Assembly: GCF_005080825.1 (NCBI RefSeq)
Contig: NZ_CP034852.1
Location: 74,203 to 138,202 of the forward strand
Origin: Buchnera aphidicola (Thelaxes californica)
GTDB taxonomy: Bacteria > Pseudomonadota > Gammaproteobacteria > Enterobacterales > Enterobacteriaceae
Length of the DNA stretch: 64,000 bases
Direction of reading: 5' to 3'
Below are positions 57,214 to 64,000 of this stretch, piece by piece; the stretch's first letter is position 1; every line of letters starts with the position of its first letter. Position numbers and translations under genes: made by a program. Under the pieces are notes generated by a model. The model worked only from the letters and a program-made list of their open reading frames with translations. It was not told the DNA's origin and made no database searches.

Positions 57214-60025
57214 ACGGTCCTTTAATATTTTTAGTGCATCTAGTACATAAATTATTGTTTGTTTGTATTTTTTTTGTATTAATTTTTTCATTATTTAAGT
57301 GATAATGCCAACATCTAGGACATTTTATTCCATTGATAATTTTTAAAGAAATTTTAATGTTTTGAATAGTATTTATTTTATGAGCATTTGATGATGCACA
57401 TTCATAATTTTTTATTATTACTTTTGAAGTAAGTAATATAAATTTTAATTCTGTTTTAAGTTTTTTTAAAATGTTTTGAATAGATTTTCCTGTATAAATA
57501 TAAATACATATTTCAAGAGAATTTTTTATTATTTTTTTTTTTCTATATTCTTCTAAAATTTTGTTAATTCCATTTCTTATAAGAATTAAACAATTCCAGT
57601 TTTGTAAACTAATACTATTTTTTTCAGAATATATAGATAATTGTGTAAACCATGATTCAGTAAAAATATAATTACTATTTTTTTGGGGTATAAAATTCCA
57701 AATTTCATCTGCTGTAAAAGATAATATAGGAGCAATCCATCTTACTAAAGCTTGTAATATTATATATAAAGTGGTTTGACTACTTTTTCTGATAGAGCTA
57801 TCTTTATATGTAGTATAAAGTCTATCTTTTATTATATCTAAATAAAAAGAACTCATATCAATTGAACAAAATTGCATAATTATGTTGACAATATTGTGAA
57901 AATTATAATGTTCATAGCAATGAATAATTTTTTTTTGTGTAACCTGTGTTAAATTGATTGCCCATTGATCTAATTCAATCATTTGATTGATGGGAATACT
58001 ATCTTTTTTAGGATTAAAATCATATAAATTAGCAAGAAAAAATCGTATAGTATTACGTATTTTTCGATAAGTATCACAAATTTGTTGAATTGATGTAGTT
58101 GATATTACGATGTCTTTTGTGTGATCAGAGGAAGCAACCCATAATCGCAAAATATCTGCACCCATAGTTTTCACAATTGTATCAGGACTAATAGTATTTC
58201 CTAATGATTTAGACATTTTTTGACCTGTTTTATCAATAGTAAAACCATGTGATATAACTGTTTTAAATGGAGTTGTTTTTATAGTTGCATTAGCAATAAT
58301 TAATGAAGACATAAACCAACCTCTATATTGGTCCGATCCTTCTAAATATATATCTGCACGTTCATTATGAAATTTAGTATTTTTATATATAGTTTTAATA
58401 TTCATAGCACCAGATTCAAACCAAACGTCTAATATATCAGTGACTTTAATATATTTATTAGAATCATGTTGTAATAATTGTTCTATATTGGTATTCCACC
58501 AAAAATCAATTCCTTCTTTTTCAATTTTTTTGATAAATTCTTTTAATAATTGTAAAGTATTTGGATGTAAAGCTCTTGTTTTTTTATTTATAAAAATAAA
58601 TAATGGAACACCCCAATTTCTTTGACGAGATATACACCAATCAGGACGATTAGAAACAAGATTCAACATTCTTTCTTTACCCCAATTAGGTATCCAGTTT
58701 GTTGATTCAATCGTTTTATGTGCATATGATTGTAACGTTTTATGATTAATCTTAATAAACCATTGTGGAGTAGCTCTAAATATTATTTTTTTTTTATGTC
58801 TCCAACAACAAGGGTAACTATGTAGTATTTTTTTTGATAAAATTATTTTTTTTTCTTTTTTTAATATATTTATAATAATTTTATTTGCTTTAAATACATC
58901 AATTTCATTTAATAATGGATGTATATTTTTTTTAAATTTTCCTCTTTCATCGACTAAATTTTTTGTATTGATATTATATTTTTGAGCAAGAATATAATCT
59001 TCATATCCGTGGTCAGGAGCAATATGCACTGCTCCTGTTCCAGTGTTAGGTTCGATATATTTGCTTAAAATGATAGGTACTGTAAATTTTAAAAATGGAT
59101 GTATAAAAAATTTTTTTTCTAATTTTTTTCCTTTAATTTCTGAACATATTTTCCATTTTTTTATATTTATTGAATTTAGTAATTTTTTAACAATTTTTTG
59201 TTCTAGTATTAATATAAATTTTTCTGTTTCTATTAATTGATATGTAAATTCTGGGTGTATTGCGATTGCCTGATTTGCAGGTAAAGTCCAAGGTGTAGTA
59301 GTCCATACTGCTATAAATATTTTTTTTTGATTATTATGTAAATAATGAAATTCATTTAAAATACTTGTAGCATCTTTAGATTCAAACAAAATAGTAATAG
59401 AAGGAGAATTTTTTTGTTGATATTCTAATTCTGTATCAGCTAATGCAGAATTACAATCACTACACCAATGTACTGGTCTTAATTGTTCATACATATATCC
59501 ATTTTTAATAATTTCATATAATACACGGACAGTGTTTGCTTCATTTTTTTGATGCATTGTTAACTGTGAATTATTCCAATCAGCTATAATTCCTAATTGT
59601 ATAAAATCTTTTTTTTGTTTTTCGACTTGTTCTTGGGCATATTGTTTACATAATACACGAAATTCAATGTTGGAAACTTTTTTTTTTTTTTTTTTTAATA
59701 TTTTTTCAATTTGATGTTCAATAGGTAAACCATGACAATCCCAGCAAGGAATAAATGGAGCATCAAATTCTGACATATTTTTTGATTTTATAATAATATC
59801 TTTTAATATTTTATTAACTGCATGACCTAAATGAATATTTCCATTGGCATAAGGAGGACCATCTTGTAAAATAAATGATGGATGATTTTTTTTACTTTTT
59901 CTAATGAGAGAATAGAGATTTTCTTTTTTCCATTTTAACAAAATTTTTGGTTCTTTTTCAGTTAATAAACCTCTCATAGAAAATTCTGTATGAGGTAAAT
60001 TTAAAGTATTTTTATAGTTATTCAT
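57191..60025 (-). CDS. ileS: Isoleucyl-tRNA synthetase
   Basis: Class I synthetase, 944 residues (E. coli 938). GPPYANGNIHLGHAVNK carries HIGH; KMSKSLGN is intact. The CP1 editing domain looks functional, with WTTTPWTLPANQA and GTGAVHIAPDHGYEDY (editing Asp kept). The C-terminal zinc site CPRCWHY...LCTRCTKN is present. This is a useful contrast with ThrRS and PheRS, whose editing sites have decayed. The stop lies inside lspA. Confidence 0.96.
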   Translation of the reverse strand: MNNYKNTLNLPHTEFSMRGLLTEKEPKILLKWKKENLYSLIRKSKKNHPSFILQDGPPYANGNIHLGHAVNKILKDIIIKSKNMSEFDAPFIPCWDCHGLPIEHQIEKILKKKKKKVSNIEFRVLCKQYAQEQVEKQKKDFIQLGIIADWNNSQLTMHQKNEANTVRVLYEIIKNGYMYEQLRPVHWCSDCNSALADTELEYQQKNSPSITILFESKDATSILNEFHYLHNNQKKIFIAVWTTTPWTLPANQAIAIHPEFTYQLIETEKFILILEQKIVKKLLNSINIKKWKICSEIKGKKLEKKFFIHPFLKFTVPIILSKYIEPNTGTGAVHIAPDHGYEDYILAQKYNINTKNLVDERGKFKKNIHPLLNEIDVFKANKIIINILKKEKKIILSKKILHSYPCCWRHKKKIIFRATPQWFIKINHKTLQSYAHKTIESTNWIPNWGKERMLNLVSNRPDWCISRQRNWGVPLFIFINKKTRALHPNTLQLLKEFIKKIEKEGIDFWWNTNIEQLLQHDSNKYIKVTDILDVWFESGAMNIKTIYKNTKFHNERADIYLEGSDQYRGWFMSSLIIANATIKTTPFKTVISHGFTIDKTGQKMSKSLGNTISPDTIVKTMGADILRLWVASSDHTKDIVISTTSIQQICDTYRKIRNTIRFFLANLYDFNPKKDSIPINQMIELDQWAINLTQVTQKKIIHCYEHYNFHNIVNIIMQFCSIDMSSFYLDIIKDRLYTTYKDSSIRKSSQTTLYIILQALVRWIAPILSFTADEIWNFIPQKNSNYIFTESWFTQLSIYSEKNSISLQNWNCLILIRNGINKILEEYRKKKIIKNSLEICIYIYTGKSIQNILKKLKTELKFILLTSKVIIKNYECASSNAHKINTIQNIKISLKIINGIKCPRCWHYHLNNEKINTKKIQTNNNLCTRCTKNIKGPYETRLFV

Positions 60026-60050
60026 CAGTTTCCTTTTATATTGGAATCTT

Positions 60051-60479
60051 TTAAAGTGTAGTTTGTTTGAAAAAAAAATTTTTTGTTTCGATAATATCTG
60101 TTTTAATTTGTTTTTTTAAAGATTTTAATGAAAAAAAAATTTTTTCATTTCTAATTTTTTTCATTAAAAAAATTGTTATTTTTTTTCCATATAAATTTGA
60201 GTTTATATTAAAAATATAAACTTCTAAAAGCAACTTTTTTTGAAAAAAAGTTGGCTTTATACCAATATTTGCTACACCGAATAATATTTTTTTTTTTTTA
60301 TTTCCAATAATTATTTTTACTGCATATACTCCTCTTATTATAATAAAACTTGGATGAATTGAAATATTTGCTGTAGGAAAACCTAATTGTCTTCCTTTCT
60401 GACATCCATATTGAACAATACCTGAAATAGAAAAATGTTTTCCTAAAAATAATGAAGATTTTTTAAAATGGATAGACAC
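60051..60479 (-). CDS. ribF: Truncated RibF: riboflavin kinase domain only
   Basis: E. coli RibF (313 residues) has an N-terminal FMN adenylyltransferase (FAD synthetase) domain and a C-terminal riboflavin kinase. Only the kinase part remains: 142 residues from a GTG at 60479, with GRQLGFPTANI, RGVYAVKI, FGVANIGIKPTF and KKIRNEKIF. The adenylyltransferase motif GNFDGVHxGH is not found in any frame upstream. The frame stays open for 18 codons before the GTG and these look like the old linker (TQICRYIVS), after which a TAA blocks it. The kinase appears intact, so FMN can be made but not FAD by this protein. A frameshift artefact is unlikely as no N-terminal domain is seen. Confidence 0.9.
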   Translation of the reverse strand: MSIHFKKSSLFLGKHFSISGIVQYGCQKGRQLGFPTANISIHPSFIIIRGVYAVKIIIGNKKKKILFGVANIGIKPTFFQKKLLLEVYIFNINSNLYGKKITIFLMKKIRNEKIFFSLKSLKKQIKTDIIETKNFFFKQTTL

Positions 60480-61101
60480 AATATATCTACAAATTTGAGT
60501 TTTCTGATTTTTTTTGTTTCGGTCGAATATTTAAAGTATTAATATGATGAAATATAATAAATATATTTTTTGTATTCTTTTTTTGAAGAAGAATAATATT
60601 CTTTTTTTTAACAGAATTTCATTGCACATTATTTTTTATTCATAGTTATTTAAATTAGAAATATTTATGTTTTAATAAATATGCTATTTTTTTCTTTTCA
60701 AGAATTTGTTAAAAATAAATGTGCATATTTTTTTAATGTAGTTAATACAATATAATAATTATGAAAACACTTTTTTAAATTATATGTTATTAATATTATT
60801 AATAATAATGTTTTAATATATAATATCAATATTAATAATATTGTTGTTGTTATTTTTTATTTTTTAAATTTTTTTTATATTTTTATAAATTTTATGAAAA
60901 ATACATATAGAAATATTTGTTATTTAAAAAATATTTTATTTTAAAAAATAGTATTTGTAAATATTTGATGATTTTGTTTATATATATTTTTTATATATTC
61001 CACTAGAATAATTTGTTATAATATTAATAATTAAAATTATATATAAATAATATTTATTTATTAAATTTTTATTAATTTTTGAATAAAAAAAGGATATTAA
61101 T
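60480..61101. other. ribF-rpsT spacer; site of the lost RibF N-terminal domain
   Basis: 622 bp, about the size of the missing ~180-residue domain. No frame with domain motifs is left. Only bases 60480-60533 on the minus strand continue the ribF frame before a stop. A 13-bp inverted repeat (60792-60804 with 60830-60842) is present, made only of A and T. The rpsT promoter must lie within the right half. Confidence 0.55.
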
Positions 61102-61368
61102 ATGGCAAACATTAAATCTTCTCAAAAAGATATGATTAAATCTAAAAAGAAAAAAATGAGAAATATGAGTCATCGTTCTATGTTAAAAACTTTTATAAAA
61201 AAAGTATATATTGCTATTTCTGAAAAAGATAAAAAAAAGGCAGAAAAAGCATTTTATAAAATGCAACCAATAATAGACAGATGTGCAATACAAGGACTAA
61301 TTCATAAAAATAAAGCAGCACGTCATAAATCAAATTTATTTAGAAATATTAAAAATATAAAAATTTAA
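61102..61368 (+). CDS. rpsT: 30S ribosomal protein S20
   Basis: S20 is a small-subunit protein binding 16S rRNA. It has 88 residues (E. coli 87). [46 protein letters not shown] and [13 protein letters not shown] are the family pattern (in part). AAAGGA lies 8-13 nt before the ATG. It is single, between divergent ribF and convergent dnaJ. Confidence 0.95.
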   Translation: MANIKSSQKDMIKSKKKKMRNMSHRSMLKTFIKKVYIAISEKDKKKAEKAFYKMQPIIDRCAIQGLIHKNKAARHKSNLFRNIKNIKI

Positions 61369-61463
61369 TAATATATAAAAATGTATACATTTTTATATTT
61401 TTTATTTAGTTTAGTATTAATATGAATAATTAATAATTTTATGAAAAGATTTATTTTTATGAT

Positions 61464-61517
61464 AAAAAAAAGTATTGCTTTTTTTTAATTAAAGAAAAGC
61501 AATACTATATATTTTTT
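61464..61517. terminator. Bidirectional terminator between rpsT and dnaJ
   Basis: AGTATTGCTTTT (61471-61482) pairs with AAAAGCAATACT (61495-61506), 12 bp with a 12-nt loop. On the minus strand seven T follow at once (complement of 61464-61470), a clear dnaJ terminator. On the plus strand a TTTTTT run follows at 61512, so it can serve rpsT too. Confidence 0.72.
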
Positions 61518-61524
61518 CTTCATT

Positions 61525-62667
61525 TTATAGAGTTAAATTATCAAAAAATTGCTTTACACGATCAAAAAATCTTTTAGTTTTAGGACTGTTATTATCCCCT
61601 TTTAATCCATTAAAACTATTTCCTAATTGAGACAGTAAATTTTTTTGGTGTTCATTTAAGTTTACTGGGGTTTCTACCACTACTTTACACATTAAATCTC
61701 CATGGTATTTATTTCTAATAGATTTAATTCCTTTTCCTCTTATTCTAAATATTTTTCCAGATTGTGTTTCTGGAGGAACTTTTATTTTTAATCTTCCATC
61801 CAAGGTAGGAACTTCTATATTTCCTCCTAAAGCTGCTATGGTAAAATTGATAGGCACTTCGCAATATAAGTGATTTTCTTCTCTTTGAAAAATAGGATGT
61901 GAACGTATCCTAAATTTAATAAATAAATCTCCAGAAGGACTATTATATTCTCCTACTTCTCCTTCGTTATGTAGTCTAATTTTATCATTATTATCTACAC
62001 CAGAGGGTATTTTTATTGATAATTTTTTATTTTTTTTAATTCTACCTTTACCATAACAAATATTACAAGGATTTTTTATAATAATACCTTTTCCTTGACA
62101 ATGATGACAAGATTGCTGCACACTAAAAAAACCTCTTCTAATGTGAATTTGACCACTGCCTTTACAACTTGTACATTTTTTTGGTTTAGTGTTAGTATTT
62201 GTGCCACTACCTGTACATGAAGTACATCTTTGAAAAGATGGTATTATTATTTCTTTAATGGTTCCTTTTACAGCTTCTTCTAGAGATAGCTCCATATTAT
62301 ACTGTAAATCTGCACCTCTTGAGTGTCTTTGTGTATTACTATTATTTCCAAAAATATCTCCAAAAACATCTCCGAAAATATCTCCGAAATCTGTAGTTGT
62401 ACTAAAACTACTAGTAAAGGAATCATTTGTGTTATTACCTTGTTCAAAAGCTGCATGTCCATATTGGTCATATGCAGATCTTTTTTGTTCATCAGTTAAA
62501 ATTTCATATGCTTCTTTAATTTCTTTAAATTTTATTTCTGATTGTTTATCACCTTGATTACGGTCAGGATGATATTTCATCGCTAAGCGTTTATATGCTC
62601 TTTTTATATCTTTTTCATTTGCTGATTTTGATACACCTAAAGTTTGATAGTAATCTTTTTTTTCCAT
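61525..62667 (-). CDS. dnaJ: Chaperone protein DnaJ
   Basis: DnaJ delivers unfolded proteins to DnaK and stimulates its ATPase. It has 380 residues (E. coli 376). J domain 1-70 with His33-Pro34-Asp35; a Gly/Phe-rich region (about 75-120, here also Ser/Thr/Asn-rich); the zinc domain with four CxxCxGxG repeats ([32 protein letters not shown]), all eight Cys kept; then the C-terminal substrate domains. It is downstream of dnaK with a GC-rich hairpin between. Confidence 0.96.
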   Translation of the reverse strand: MEKKDYYQTLGVSKSANEKDIKRAYKRLAMKYHPDRNQGDKQSEIKFKEIKEAYEILTDEQKRSAYDQYGHAAFEQGNNTNDSFTSSFSTTTDFGDIFGDVFGDIFGNNSNTQRHSRGADLQYNMELSLEEAVKGTIKEIIIPSFQRCTSCTGSGTNTNTKPKKCTSCKGSGQIHIRRGFFSVQQSCHHCQGKGIIIKNPCNICYGKGRIKKNKKLSIKIPSGVDNNDKIRLHNEGEVGEYNSPSGDLFIKFRIRSHPIFQREENHLYCEVPINFTIAALGGNIEVPTLDGRLKIKVPPETQSGKIFRIRGKGIKSIRNKYHGDLMCKVVVETPVNLNEHQKNLLSQLGNSFNGLKGDNNSPKTKRFFDRVKQFFDNLTL

Positions 62668-62702
62668 TATATTTTCATCCTACATTGAAGGAAAGTTACA
62701 AT

Positions 62703-62748
62703 ACACTTCGGGCGTAGTAGCATATTTATATATTTAACGCCCGTGTGT
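62703..62748 (-). promoter_or_regulatory. GC-rich hairpin in the dnaK-dnaJ spacer
   Basis: On the minus strand CGGGCGT (complement 62737-62743) pairs with ACGCCCG (complement 62709-62715), 7 bp with five or more G-C pairs; ACAC/GTGT adds four pairs after a small internal loop. The loop is 21 nt and AT-rich. This is the most GC-rich non-coding segment besides the RNA genes, lying 36 nt before the dnaJ ATG. It probably acts in the dnaKJ mRNA (stability, partial termination or translation). Confidence 0.6.
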
Positions 62749-62811
62749 TATATTTATTTTTATATAATAATTTTATGCAGGTTCGTTCTTTAAGATTGCT
62801 ATGTTATTACT

Positions 62812-64000
62812 TTATTTTTTTTTTTCATCAACTTCTTCGAATTCAGCATCCACTACTGATTCTTCTTTCGTTTTTGAAGATTCATTTTTTTCTTGTTGTG
62901 AATCATTTTTTTTATTTTGATCTTGAGGTATTAATTTAGAGGCGATATCTAATACACATTGAATGTTTTTTTCTATATCTTTTTTATTTTCTCCTTTTAA
63001 GGATTGATCTAATTGATTTAAAGCTTTATTAATTTTTTCTTTATTATCAGTGTTAATTTGATCAGATTTTTCTTTTAATTGTTTTTTTGTATTATGAGAA
63101 ATTTGATCTCCTTGATTTCTTATTTGTACTAATTCTTCAAATTTACGATCAGCAGCAGAATTTTCTTCTGCATCTTGTACCATTTTTTTTATTTCTGTTT
63201 CATTTAATCCAGAAGATGCTTTTATTGTAATTTTTTGTTCTTTTCCAGTATTTTTATCTTTTGCAGAAACATGTAATATTCCGTCTGCATCTATGTCGAA
63301 GGTAACTTCTATTTGAGCCATACCTCTTGGCGCTGCTTGAATACCATCTAAATTAAATTGACCAAGTGATTTGTTATCTTGAGCTCTTTTGCGTTCCCCT
63401 TGTAATACATGTATTGTTACTGCAGATTGATTATCTTCTGCTGTAGAGAATATTTGACTATGTTTGGTAGGAACAGTTGTATTTTTTGTTATTAATGGTG
63501 TCATAACTCCACCCATGGTTTCAATTCCAAGAGATAAAGGAGTAACATCTAACAATAGTACATCTTTTACATCACCAGATAATACTCCACCTTGTACAGC
63601 TGCTCCAACAGCGACTGCTTCATCTGGATTGACGTCTTTTCTTGGTTCTTTTCCAAAGAATTTAGCTACCTTTTTTTGTACCAAAGGCATTCTTGTTTGT
63701 CCACCTACTAAGATTACGTCATCAATATTGGAAATAGTTAATTTGGCATCTTGTAATGCAACTTCTAATGGTTTAATAGAACGTAAAATTAAATCTTCAA
63801 CTAAAGATTCTAATTTTTTTCTTGTCACTTTAATATTTAAATGTTTTGGTCCTGTTGCATCAGCAGTAATATATGGCAAATTTACATCGGTTTGTTGTGC
63901 TGAAGATAGTTCAATTTTTGCTTTTTCTGCTGCTTCTTTTAAACGTTGCATAGCAAGAGGATCATTTCTTAAATCAATGGTTTGTTCGTGTTTAAATTCT
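62812..64000 (-). CDS. dnaK: Chaperone protein DnaK, 3' part (5' end beyond the window)
   Basis: Hsp70 ATPase that folds and protects proteins; the main partner of DnaJ. The frame runs off the end at 64000, giving about 396 C-terminal residues of a roughly 638-residue protein. The end of the nucleotide-binding domain is seen ([20 protein letters not shown] in part, [11 protein letters not shown]), then the linker [19 protein letters not shown] (in part), the substrate domain with [15 protein letters not shown] and the lid. The C-terminus ends [10 protein letters not shown], close to the EEVKDKK end of E. coli DnaK. Confidence 0.97.
   Translation of the reverse strand, partial: EFKHEQTIDLRNDPLAMQRLKEAAEKAKIELSSAQQTDVNLPYITADATGPKHLNIKVTRKKLESLVEDLILRSIKPLEVALQDAKLTISNIDDVILVGGQTRMPLVQKKVAKFFGKEPRKDVNPDEAVAVGAAVQGGVLSGDVKDVLLLDVTPLSLGIETMGGVMTPLITKNTTVPTKHSQIFSTAEDNQSAVTIHVLQGERKRAQDNKSLGQFNLDGIQAAPRGMAQIEVTFDIDADGILHVSAKDKNTGKEQKITIKASSGLNETEIKKMVQDAEENSAADRKFEELVQIRNQGDQISHNTKKQLKEKSDQINTDNKEKINKALNQLDQSLKGENKKDIEKNIQCVLDIASKLIPQDQNKKNDSQQEKNESSKTKEESVVDAEFEEVDEKKK

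Noticed and set aside
57191-60025. Editing loss in IleRS as in ThrRS and PheRS
   Set aside because: The CP1 motifs TTTPWTLP and the HG.EDY aspartate are present, so no erosion is visible.
1-64000. Mobile elements, prophage, CRISPR, restriction or toxin-antitoxin systems
   Set aside because: No transposase, integrase, regularly spaced repeat, methylase or small paired gene of that kind was seen; all genes belong to housekeeping or nutritional families.

Overview
The window is a 64 kb piece of a very AT-rich, gene-dense, strongly reduced gammaproteobacterial chromosome. Gene content and order (fli genes, rpmBG, ppa, pmbA, rnpB, rsmI, fabB, talA-tktB, dapE, dapA, aroC, smrB, the complete his operon, gnd, metG and so on) are those of Buchnera aphidicola, the obligate aphid endosymbiont. 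Every protein resembles an E. coli family member, essential amino acid pathways are retained, and there are no transposases, phage genes, CRISPR arrays, restriction systems or toxin-antitoxin pairs. I cannot tell which aphid lineage it comes from.

Layout. 1-3.2 kb: the end of a flagellar export/C-ring cluster (fliM partial, fliN, fliP, fliQ, fliR; no fliO). 3.2-6.5 kb: rpmG, rpmB, ppa, pmbA and the RNase P RNA. 6.5-16.5 kb: rsmI, fabB, the pentose phosphate pair talA-tktB, lysine genes dapE and dapA, aroC and smrB. 17-24 kb: hisGDCBHAFI in one compact operon. 24-34 kb: gnd, metG, tilS with tRNA-Val(GAC), ribE, priA, tyrS and an orphan sufA. 33.9-35.3 kb: a 1.4 kb gap with no gene but with strong inverted repeats. 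35.3-48 kb: aroH, thrS-infC-rpmI-rplT, pheST, glyQS, nfo, rplY and an odd tRNA. 48-60.5 kb: yabI, rsmA, apaH, carAB, dapB, ileS-lspA and a shortened ribF. 61-64 kb: rpsT, dnaJ and the 3' two-thirds of dnaK.

The genes fit together as a nutritional symbiont: lysine (dapA, dapB, dapE), chorismate (aroH, aroC), histidine (whole pathway), carbamoyl phosphate for arginine and pyrimidines (carAB), pentose phosphate supply (gnd, talA, tktB), plus translation machinery (six aminoacyl-tRNA synthetases, four ribosomal-protein genes in addition to rpmB and rpmG, IF3).

I found no new defence or mobile system. The most interesting signal is selective loss of function inside genes whose reading frames are intact or only shortened: ThrRS lacks most of its editing-site residues; the PheRS beta chain has lost its editing and OB-domain motifs while its core is kept; PriA keeps its zinc module but has lost essentially every helicase motif; RibF is cut down to its riboflavin kinase domain; and a tRNA at the proL position keeps a proline-type acceptor and T arm but carries a UAA anticodon. 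Motif comparisons were made by eye against E. coli sequences recalled from memory, without alignment software.
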